7,831 bases of DNA from Alphaproteobacteria bacterium (GTDB taxonomy: Bacteria > Pseudomonadota > Alphaproteobacteria > Rickettsiales > VGDC01). The translations under genes were made by a program, and so were the position numbers. Shown here piece after piece: positions 1 to 4,865 of the stretch. Position 1 is the stretch's first letter. Each line of letters opens with the position of its first letter. The DNA lies in the NCBI GenBank assembly GCA_016869895.1, contig VGDC01000079.1:1-7831 (forward strand). Reading direction: 5' to 3'. The notes below the pieces were generated by a model. It was not told the DNA's origin and searched no databases. It was given only the letters and a program-made list of their open reading frames with translations.

Positions 1-247
1 ATGCGAAAGCGAATGCGCCCTTCCCGCCTTCCAGATTGGCCACGGCACGCTCATAGGCGAAGCGCGTGGGGTTATGGCTGCGCGCATAGTCCAACCCCAA
101 ATGCTCGCCGGGCGCAATCTGCGCGAAGGTGGAGGTCGCATAAATCGGGGTGATGACGGCGTTGGTCGTGGGGTCGAATTCCTGACCACCATGGATGGCG
201 CGGGTGGAAAAGCCCCAGTTGGGGTTATCATGGCGTTTATTAGACAT
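1..247 (-). CDS. Cystathionine gamma-lyase/gamma-synthase family PLP enzyme, N-terminal part (cut by window edge)
   Basis: The first 82 codons are visible; the rest lies beyond the left edge. The start is the ATG at 247 (MSNKRHDNPNWGF), with a weak purine stretch (GAAAGA) about 7 nt upstream. The sequence is typical of the Cys/Met-metabolism PLP enzymes (aspartate aminotransferase fold, fold type I): FSTRAIHGG at residues 13-21, TPIYATSTF at 33-41, and the YARSHNPTR block at 54-62. In this family the Tyr and Arg of that block (Y54, R56) contact the PLP phosphate of the neighbouring subunit. The catalytic lysine is not in the window. Members include cystathionine gamma-lyase, gamma-synthase, beta-lyase and O-acylhomoserine sulfhydrylase, which this N-terminus alone cannot separate. 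The cystathionine beta-synthase gene directly upstream on the same strand (139-bp gap) favours gamma-lyase (cystathionine to cysteine, 2-oxobutyrate and ammonia). Family call is firm; exact activity is inferred. Confidence 0.88.
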   Translation of the reverse strand, partial: MSNKRHDNPNWGFSTRAIHGGQEFDPTTNAVITPIYATSTFAQIAPGEHLGLDYARSHNPTRFAYERAVANLEGGKGAFAFA

Positions 248-341
248 ATTCAATCTTTCAAAGAGAGCGATTCATTTTCAAAACAGCACTAGGCGTGGGA
301 GACTAGGAGGGCATAAGCGTCGCAGTGCTACGTGCGCACCG

Positions 342-364
342 ACGTTGTCGAGCGACAACAACGT
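342..364. repeat. Intergenic inverted repeat between the cystathionine beta-synthase gene and the downstream PLP-enzyme gene
   Basis: The arms ACGTTGTCG (342-350) and CGACAACAACGT (353-364) can fold back. The inner seven bases match perfectly around a 2-base AG centre, and the outer ACG/CGT match continues if three bases are bulged. It starts 22 bases past the stop of the beta-synthase gene in the direction of transcription. It has no T-run behind it, so it is not a standard intrinsic terminator. It may slow RNA decay, pause polymerase or bind a dimeric protein. A short palindrome GTGCGCAC lies next to it at 332-339. The rest of the 248-386 gap shows no convincing promoter or gene. Confidence 0.4.
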
Positions 365-386
365 GATGTGAAGAAAATGTACGCTA

Positions 387-1754
387 TCATACGTGTCCTA
401 TGCGTTTACGGAGGTATTGAAGTAGATCAATCGGGGTGACGAGGCCAAGGAAATCATCGCCGTCCACGACGATGGCGACCATGCCCTGCCCGAAGATAGG
501 CAGAAGCACTTCAGGAGGGGATTTGACATCAACAGTGGTGAGGTTCTTCACCATCGCATCACCGACGGACATGGAGAATCCGCGCTCGTTTCCGGTCACG
601 GAAAGCAGGATATCCGTTTCGTTGACGATGCCGATAAGCTTGCCTTCCTGCATAACGGGCATCTGCGACACGTCATACATCTTCATTTTGCGGTAAGCCG
701 CCTGAAGCGTATCGCCGGGCTGCACAGTGACGGCGGATTTCTTGGTGTGTGGGCGGGTGATGAGGTCGCGCAAATCATTCGTCTCTTCGCGTATCACGAA
801 GCCGTGGTCATCCAGCCAATGTTCATTATAGAGTTTGGAGAGGTATTTATTGCCGCTATCGCAAACCAGCGTGACCACGCGTTTCGGCTCGGTCTGCTCA
901 TGGCAGTATTTCAAAGCAGCCGCAAGCAGTGTGCCGGAGGACGAACCGCAGATGATGCCTTCGCTGCGCAGCAATTCACGCGCGGCGGCGACGCTTTCCG
1001 CATCCGAAATGGCATAGGCCTTCTTGCACAGACTTAAGTCGCAGACGTCGGGGATGAAGTCCTCACCGATGCCTTCCACGACCCAGCTGCCGGGCTGCAC
1101 CTGCACGCCATCGTTGATGAGCGGCGCAAGGATGGAACCCTTCGGATCCGCGATGATCATTTCCACATGCGGGGCATTCACCTTGAAGAAATTGCCCACG
1201 CCCGTCAACGTGCCACCCGAACCGACGCCGCAGATGAACGCGTCCATCTTATGATCCATCTGTTCCCAGATTTCAGGGCCGGTGGTCAGCTCATGGGCTT
1301 TGGGGTTATCGAAATTGCCGAATTGGTTGACGTAATATCCACCATTCTCCTTGGCGATGCGTTCCGCCATATCCTGATAATATTCAGGATGACCTTTGCC
1401 CACGTCGGAACGGGTCAGCACCACATCCGCACCGAGGGCTTTCAGGTGGAAAATCTTTTCTTGGCTCATCTTGTCGGGGATGACGAGGGTGAGCTTATAG
1501 CCCTTCTGGCTGGCGACCAGCGCGAGGCCAAGGCCGGTGTTGCCTGCGGTGGCTTCCACCAGCATACCGCCGGGCTTGAGCTTGCCGGATTTCTCGGCGG
1601 CATCGATCATCGACAGGGCGATGCGATCCTTGATGGAACCTCCAGGGTTATGGCTTTCCAGCTTGAGGTAAAGCTCGCACTTTCCGGTGTCAAGGTGGTT
1701 CACCTTCACAAGCGGGGTGTTTCCGACCAGATCGAGTATGTTTTTCGTCGCCAT
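387..1754 (-). CDS. Cystathionine beta-synthase (PLP fold II domain plus C-terminal CBS-domain pair)
   Basis: This is a 455-aa cytosolic PLP enzyme expected to condense L-homocysteine with L-serine to cystathionine, the first step of reverse transsulfuration. The catalytic domain covers about residues 1-325. It shows the PLP lysine K42 in GGSIKDR, the substrate loop EATAGNTG (67-74), the glycine-rich phosphate-binding loop GVGSGGTLTG (176-185), the EGIGEDFIP block (228-236) that marks beta-synthases over plain cysteine synthases, and GSSSG (270-274). A tandem CBS (Bateman) module fills about 335-455 (MPVMQEGKLIGIVNETDILL; IVVDGDDFLGLVTPIDLLQYL). In other members this module is a regulatory adenosyl-ligand site; whether it is here is unknown. 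The N-terminal heme-binding extension of animal enzymes is absent, as usual in bacteria. The start is supported by AAGG (1763-1766) 8 nt upstream. The following gene on the same strand is a gamma-lyase-type enzyme, which supports the role. A cysteine synthase with CBS domains is the less likely alternative. Confidence 0.93.
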   Translation of the reverse strand: MATKNILDLVGNTPLVKVNHLDTGKCELYLKLESHNPGGSIKDRIALSMIDAAEKSGKLKPGGMLVEATAGNTGLGLALVASQKGYKLTLVIPDKMSQEKIFHLKALGADVVLTRSDVGKGHPEYYQDMAERIAKENGGYYVNQFGNFDNPKAHELTTGPEIWEQMDHKMDAFICGVGSGGTLTGVGNFFKVNAPHVEMIIADPKGSILAPLINDGVQVQPGSWVVEGIGEDFIPDVCDLSLCKKAYAISDAESVAAARELLRSEGIICGSSSGTLLAAALKYCHEQTEPKRVVTLVCDSGNKYLSKLYNEHWLDDHGFVIREETNDLRDLITRPHTKKSAVTVQPGDTLQAAYRKMKMYDVSQMPVMQEGKLIGIVNETDILLSVTGNERGFSMSVGDAMVKNLTTVDVKSPPEVLLPIFGQGMVAIVVDGDDFLGLVTPIDLLQYLRKRIGHV

Positions 1755-1795
1755 GATGAATGCCTTATTCGATATTCTAAAAGAGACTGGTTTTT

Positions 1796-1824
1796 AGCAT
1801 AGTGGGCACGGCTTGTCTGCCCAA
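1796..1824 (-). promoter_or_regulatory. Candidate sigma70-like promoter for the cystathionine beta-synthase gene
   Basis: On the minus strand, TTGGGC (1824-1819) is followed after exactly 17 bases by TATGCT (1801-1796). These match the -35 and -10 consensus at 3 of 6 and 4 of 6 positions. Transcription would start near 1789, giving a leader of about 35 nt before the ATG at 1754. The upstream gene ends in a terminator at 1854-1887, so a promoter is needed in this gap. The assignment rests on spacing and position more than on motif strength. Confidence 0.35.
1803..1823. promoter_or_regulatory. Perfect inverted repeat lying inside the beta-synthase promoter; operator candidate
   Basis: The arms TGGGCA (1803-1808) and TGCCCA (1818-1823) are perfectly complementary and separated by 9 bases, giving a 21-bp site with two half-sites about 1.5 helical turns apart. 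It covers the spacer and most of the -35 of the candidate promoter at 1796-1824, where a repressor would be expected to block transcription. A sulfur-responsive or PLP-pathway regulator would fit the gene, but the sequence does not identify one. Six-base arms can occur by chance. Confidence 0.35.
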
Positions 1825-1853
1825 TAATATCCCGCAACGCAGCGACAAGACGC

Positions 1854-1887
1854 AAAAATCCCCCCATCGGCGGATGGAGGGATTTTG
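1854..1887 (-). terminator. Intrinsic terminator of the leftward operon ending with the 248-aa secreted protein gene
   Basis: The arms 1855-1868 (AAAATCCCCCCATC) and 1873-1886 (GATGGAGGGATTTT) pair over 14 positions with a single C:A mismatch (1863/1878) around a GGCG loop. Read on the minus strand, the G+C-rich stem runs into TTTTT (1858-1854), the form of a rho-independent terminator. It sits 15 bases past the stop codon at 1902 and before the beta-synthase promoter. The A/T-rich outer arms make it roughly symmetrical, but no plus-strand gene arrives here. Confidence 0.85.
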
Positions 1888-1901
1888 TCATTCACATCCG
1901 C

Positions 1902-2648
1902 TTAAAGAACGGGTTTCACTTTACTGGCGTTATCTTCCATTTCTTTCTTGGCTTTGCCTTCAAGGCCATCCAGCCAGGCTTGCGTGGCTTTATCCAAACG
2001 GCTGAATTCCGTCACATCCACCAATACCGCTTGGCTCTGCGTTACAGGATCGCTCTGGAAGAGATAGGACAGATGCGCACCGCATTTCTCGGCGGATTTG
2101 GTGGCTTTCTCAAAATGCTTGGCATATTGGTGTGGCGCATTGTTGACGAGGCGCAAGCCCTGCTTCGGGTCTTTCGGGCAATCGGCATTATCGAAGAACC
2201 ACTCCAGACGGCGGTGTCCGGTCAACGACAAATCGAGCGTCTCTTTCCCGTATTTTTCCACGAGCGCGTCATACATGACTTTGGCGGACGGGCCTTTGCC
2301 CAGTTCATACCCGTTCTGCACGCCGATAGCGACCAGCTTGCCCGCTTCCGGCGGCGCAGAGAAGCTCAACGTATAATTCGGTTTATAGCCATCCGTGGTG
2401 GAATTGGCTTTGATTTCGGAGACGAATTTGTCGGTCTTCAAGGTCTGCTGGCCGTTGGTGTAATCGAACTGTGCGTCGAATATCTGCGCCTGATATGCGC
2501 CATCCCAACCTTTGATGACGGCTTCTGCCTGTTCGACGGTCATGCCGAGTTTAAGACCCGCCACATCATGAGAGGCTGCAAAAGCAGCGGTGGAAAGGGA
2601 TGCCGTGGCAAGCAAAGCGGCGGCGAATGCATTCTTAACGATGTTCAT
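1902..2648 (-). CDS. Secreted (probably periplasmic) protein of unknown function with signal peptide
   Basis: The start is taken as the ATG at 2648, because a perfect AAGGAG lies 7-12 bases upstream; an in-frame TTG at 2663 overlaps that ribosome site and is unlikely. The product has 248 residues. Residues 1-24 form a Sec signal peptide: a short charged start (MNIVKN), a hydrophobic Ala/Leu stretch, and an AFA/A cleavage site giving a mature N-terminus ASHDVAGL. The mature part opens with VAGLKLGMTVEQAEAVI (about 29-45), a pattern common at the start of small secreted domains of unknown function. Two cysteines remain (C157 in DNADCP, C189 in EKCGAH), suggesting one disulfide in the periplasm. 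The C-terminus is charged and helical (DGLEGKAKKEMEDNASKVK). There is no lipobox, further membrane segment or catalytic motif that I recognise. It follows the flavoprotein gene by 73 bases with no terminator between, so the two may share a transcript. Confidence 0.8.
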   Translation of the reverse strand: MNIVKNAFAAALLATASLSTAAFAASHDVAGLKLGMTVEQAEAVIKGWDGAYQAQIFDAQFDYTNGQQTLKTDKFVSEIKANSTTDGYKPNYTLSFSAPPEAGKLVAIGVQNGYELGKGPSAKVMYDALVEKYGKETLDLSLTGHRRLEWFFDNADCPKDPKQGLRLVNNAPHQYAKHFEKATKSAEKCGAHLSYLFQSDPVTQSQAVLVDVTEFSRLDKATQAWLDGLEGKAKKEMEDNASKVKPVL

Positions 2649-2680
2649 TTTATTCTCCTTCAAGTTGCAGATGCGGGCTC

Positions 2681-2709
2681 ACATTAACAACCAAAGGGAT
2701 AGATGACAA
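2681..2709 (-). promoter_or_regulatory. Weak candidate promoter for the secreted protein gene
   Basis: On the minus strand TTGTCA (2709-2704, 5 of 6 to TTGACA) is followed after 17 bases by TAATGT (2686-2681, only 3 of 6 to TATAAT). It lies in the 73-base gap after the flavoprotein gene. If real it would give the 248-aa protein its own transcript in addition to readthrough. The poor -10 makes this a low-confidence call. Confidence 0.22.
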
Positions 2710-2721
2710 CCCGATATTCGG

Positions 2722-4185
2722 CTATTGTCCAAGGTTCTGCAGCAGCTGGATGGAAAGCTGTTTTGCACGTTCACGCAGCTCCGGCACGGCGGTGCATTCC
2801 AGCAATTCACCCACCAGCAATGTGCCGATGGGATAGAGCATCCCCGGTGCGCTGCCCTTCGCGGAACCCTGCTGCCAGCCGCGCTTGCCCGATTCCATTT
2901 CGATACCCGTGCGCAACGGCCCGGCGGTGATGATGCCTCGGTCGCGCAAGTTGGCGAGCAAACGGTTAGCCCCTGTGGCGATGTCATATTGCGGGCCGGT
3001 GCAGTTGAGCACCAGACGGGCGTGGACGCTTTCCAGACGGTTCGCGCCGCGCAAGCGGTAAGCCACATTCAGCCCTTTTTCTTCCGAACCTACATAATAC
3101 AGGCTACCCGCGACGATGCGCAGCGTTCCCGCCTCCTGCTCCTTGGCGAGCACGGCATGAAGTTCTGGCGCCATGCGGTGGCGATGGATGTTCCAAACGG
3201 TGAATAATTTGCGGAAGAAGCGGCGACGCTCACGCACATTCAACCGTTTCCACAACTGCTGCGTCACCGGACGGATGGAATCCACCACCGCGCGCCAGTC
3301 ATAGCCCTCATCCTGCGCTTTACGGATTTCGCCGCGCAGACGGATGAGCAATCCCATCGCCGTGTTGGGGGCGTGTTCCGGCGTTTCGTTCCATTCCCAT
3401 GCGGGATAGGGCTTTGCCGCCGCATGGGGCAAAGGCAGCCAACCGTGTCGGGAAATCGCCGTGATAAGCCCTTTGTACCCGTTCTTGCGCAAGGTCAGAA
3501 TCGCATCCACGGTCGTCAAACCCGTGCCGATGATGACCACTTCGCTATCTTGCGGGAGTGTAGAAACCTTATTGGGATAGAGCGAATCGGGCTGGGGATG
3601 CCAGATGTCGCTGATGTACCCCTCGCGCCCCTCTATCATTCCCGCTTCGAAACCGAAGGAACGCGGACGCAAGTTTCCTGTCGCCAGCACACCCGCATCG
3701 AAGACGAGCTTGCGCTGGTTACCCTCGCTTTCCACGGTCAAACGCAAGCGTTCCATGTGGGGAATGGCATCCAGCACCTGCGCGTGATGCACCTGAATCT
3801 TCACGCCTTTTTCCCGCGCTTCAAAAACCGCCTGCGCGAAGACCGCCTGCAAATAGACGGCGTATAATTTACGTGGCAGGAAGCTCTCGGCAGCTATTCT
3901 CGCATCGGGGCAAATGCGTTTCGCTTCAAATGCGCCACCTTCGCTTTGCAGCCAATCCCAGAAACCGGAAGGCTCGCCGGAATAAGCCCCCATGCGGTCT
4001 GCGCGCACATTCAACAGGTGCGAAATATCCTGCGTACCGTAAGCCACCCCCTGCCCCACTTCGCCGCTGGCATCGAAAATCTCGATGGAAAGCGGCCTGT
4101 CCGTCTCACGCACAAGATTCGCAAGAGCCAGCGTGCCGCTGAACCCTCCACCGATGATGGCGATGCGCGAACCGGGAAGCGGCAT
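2722..4185 (-). CDS. FAD/NAD(P)-binding oxidoreductase of the NAD_binding_9 type, substrate unknown
   Basis: The 487-aa protein has an N-terminal Rossmann FAD motif IAIIGGGFSG (8-17) ending in an acidic residue (E35 in IEIFDAS), then GQGVAYG (45-51) and HLLNVRADRMGAYSGEPSGF (56-75), a block typical of the FAD-NAD(P)-binding family (PF13454-like, E. coli YdhS-like). A GVLATG motif follows at 165-170. A second nucleotide motif VVIIGTGLTTVDA (216-228) suggests NAD(P)H binding, and LVLNCTGP (391-398) resembles the closing FAD contact of such enzymes. No signal peptide or membrane helix is seen. These features support a soluble two-dinucleotide flavoenzyme. The substrate cannot be told, and it lacks the CxxC redox pair of thioredoxin reductase. 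Its ATG overlaps the stop of the DUF6356-like gene by one base (TGATG), indicating translational coupling and perhaps a joint role near the membrane. Confidence 0.82.
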   Translation of the reverse strand: MPLPGSRIAIIGGGFSGTLALANLVRETDRPLSIEIFDASGEVGQGVAYGTQDISHLLNVRADRMGAYSGEPSGFWDWLQSEGGAFEAKRICPDARIAAESFLPRKLYAVYLQAVFAQAVFEAREKGVKIQVHHAQVLDAIPHMERLRLTVESEGNQRKLVFDAGVLATGNLRPRSFGFEAGMIEGREGYISDIWHPQPDSLYPNKVSTLPQDSEVVIIGTGLTTVDAILTLRKNGYKGLITAISRHGWLPLPHAAAKPYPAWEWNETPEHAPNTAMGLLIRLRGEIRKAQDEGYDWRAVVDSIRPVTQQLWKRLNVRERRRFFRKLFTVWNIHRHRMAPELHAVLAKEQEAGTLRIVAGSLYYVGSEEKGLNVAYRLRGANRLESVHARLVLNCTGPQYDIATGANRLLANLRDRGIITAGPLRTGIEMESGKRGWQQGSAKGSAPGMLYPIGTLLVGELLECTAVPELRERAKQLSIQLLQNLGQ

Positions 4186-4481
4186 CAGATATCCGTTCCG
4201 TAACCGTAATTCAACATATCCAGCTCCTCAAGACGCTTCTTCGGGATGCGGCTTTTCATGATGCCGTAGATGATTTCGATCTGTTTGCTGGCGGTCTTCA
4301 CGAAGATGAAGGGGAAGATTCCATGTAGAATGAGAAGAATCGCCACCAACACGAAACGCAGCCCCATCTTCACCGTGAACCACAGATGCTGGAGATAAGT
4401 TTCTCCCGTCAATTCAGGATGTTCCGTGAACGCCCTCTCCACATCAGAAAAGATTTTCTGAGCTTTTGGATTGTTAATCAT
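4185..4481 (-). CDS. Small membrane protein, DUF6356-like
   Basis: This is a 98-aa protein of unknown function. The start at 4481 (MINNPKAQKIF) is chosen because GGAGG (4493-4489) lies 7 bases upstream. The longer in-frame version from 4616 would run through the nrd promoter region and has no ribosome site. Residues 18-32 (FTEHPELTGETYLQH) and the segment FPFIFVKTASKQI (56-68) match, from memory, the DUF6356 family of alphaproteobacteria, whose members have a similar ETY..H block, one hydrophobic helix and an FPFLF-T-S sequence. One strong transmembrane helix covers about 41-60, followed by a basic tail (KSRIPKKR, 76-83) that probably stays in the cytoplasm. The gene is the first of a leftward unit and is coupled to the flavoprotein gene by a one-base stop/start overlap. 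It diverges from nrdA across a shared control region. Confidence 0.78.
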   Translation of the reverse strand: MINNPKAQKIFSDVERAFTEHPELTGETYLQHLWFTVKMGLRFVLVAILLILHGIFPFIFVKTASKQIEIIYGIMKSRIPKKRLEELDMLNYGYGTDI

Positions 4482-4531
4482 AGGTTTGCCTCCGTGAATT
4501 TCATTCTGCATTCTTATAACGGAAATGTCTC

Positions 4532-4559
4532 TTGACTGCATCCCCTTTATGCATACTAT
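4532..4559 (+). promoter_or_regulatory. Candidate sigma70-like promoter for nrdAB
   Basis: TTGACT (4532-4537, 5 of 6 to TTGACA) is followed after 16 bases by TACTAT (4554-4559, 4 of 6 to TATAAT); TATATT (4557-4562) is an alternative -10 at 19-base spacing. Transcription would begin near 4566, leaving a leader of about 300 nt before nrdA. The NrdR-like palindrome at 4553-4568 covers the -10 and the start site, as expected for a repressor site. A further promoter nearer nrdA is possible, but I found no clear one. Confidence 0.45.
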
Positions 4560-4568
4560 ATTTTGTGT
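4553..4568. promoter_or_regulatory. NrdR-box-like palindrome in the nrd promoter
   Basis: ATACTATATTTTGTGT resembles the published 16-bp NrdR box, approximately ACACTATATATAGTGT, at about 13 of 16 positions. The symmetry extends outward: TGCA at 4550-4553 is mirrored by TGCA at 4568-4571, making a 22-bp imperfect palindrome centred between 4560 and 4561. NrdR is the ATP/dATP-sensing repressor of ribonucleotide reductase operons. NrdR boxes normally occur in pairs about three helical turns apart; I could not find a convincing second box near 4584-4599 or 4522-4537. Position over the -10 supports function. Confidence 0.55.
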
Positions 4569-4575
4569 GCAGCCA

Positions 4576-4591
4576 ATGGTGACACCACCAT
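4576..4591. repeat. Perfect 16-bp interrupted palindrome downstream of the NrdR-like box
   Basis: ATGGTG (4576-4581) and CACCAT (4586-4591) are perfectly complementary around ACAC. The site lies just after the predicted transcription start, 23 bp centre to centre from the NrdR-like box. Its G+C-rich arms do not look like NrdR or DnaA sites. It could be an operator for another regulator or a small hairpin at the 5' end of the nrd messenger. Confidence 0.35.
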
Positions 4592-4642
4592 AGACAGCAC
4601 AAACAGGAGGATTCAACGTCTGTTTTCAACGCGTTATCCGCT

Positions 4643-4663
4643 CTATCCACAGGGTTATACACT
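4643..4663 (+). promoter_or_regulatory. Tandem DnaA-box-like sites upstream of nrdA
   Basis: CTATCCACA (4643-4651) and TTATACACT (4655-4663) each match the DnaA box TTATNCACA at 8 of 9 positions. They run in the same direction and are separated by GGG. A weaker third copy, TTATCCGCT (4634-4642, 7 of 9), abuts the first. The arrangement of two same-direction boxes 3 bases apart is what I recall for the E. coli nrdAB promoter, where DnaA modulates transcription with the cell cycle. Here they lie about 80-100 bases after the candidate promoter, which would place them in the leader unless another start exists. Confidence 0.5.
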
Positions 4664-4769
4664 TAGTGCGAAAAGCGTGATCTATGCAGCACCGGATGGA
4701 ATGGGGAGAGCGCTCCTTCCGGCGGCAAAGACAGGCAAAAGGTTCTAAAGACTAAGGTAAAACCACATC

Positions 4770-4839
4770 GGGGCAGTCCGGTGAAAGGGAAAGTCGCGCC
4801 TAATAAAGGCAGCTGTTTTCCCTATCGGCACACTGCCCC
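4770..4839 (+). ncRNA. Long hairpin in the nrdA 5' leader, possible cis-regulatory RNA
   Basis: The outer arms GGGGCAGT (4770-4777) and ACTGCCCC (4832-4839) pair perfectly over 8 bp. Further in, CCG (4778-4780) can pair with CGG (4826-4828), and AGGGAAA (4786-4792) pairs perfectly with TTTCCCT (4817-4823). G:U pairs then lead to GCC (4798-4800) and GGC (4808-4810) around a TAATAAA loop. The 70-nt element ends 9 bases before the nrdA Shine-Dalgarno run (GGGAGAGGG, 4848-4856). It does not match the cobalamin riboswitch core or another class I can recognise. It may control translation or messenger stability. A smaller bulged hairpin (GGAA-GGAG / CTCC-TTCC) lies upstream at 4698-4720. Confidence 0.4.
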
Positions 4840-4865
4840 CTGAAATCGGGAGAGGGTGACACACG

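Noticed and set aside
1167..1802. Plus-strand open frame (211 codons) opposite cystathionine beta-synthase
   Set aside because: It is complementary to conserved PLP-enzyme coding sequence; its His/Gly-rich translation is typical of antisense shadow.
4584..4599. Second NrdR box three helical turns from the first
   Set aside because: The sequence at the expected distance matches the consensus poorly and lacks the A/T core, so it was not called.
4482..4616. Longer start for the DUF6356-like gene at 4616
   Set aside because: The added 45 residues have no family similarity, overlap the nrd promoter and NrdR-like box, and lack a ribosome site, whereas GGAGG sits correctly before 4481.
4741..4865. 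Cobalamin riboswitch in the nrdA leader
   Set aside because: Stretches such as GGTGAAAGGGAAA hint at it, but the order and spacing of the GGGAA, GGTG and CCGC-type core elements do not fit on either strand, and the downstream enzyme is a B12-independent class I reductase.
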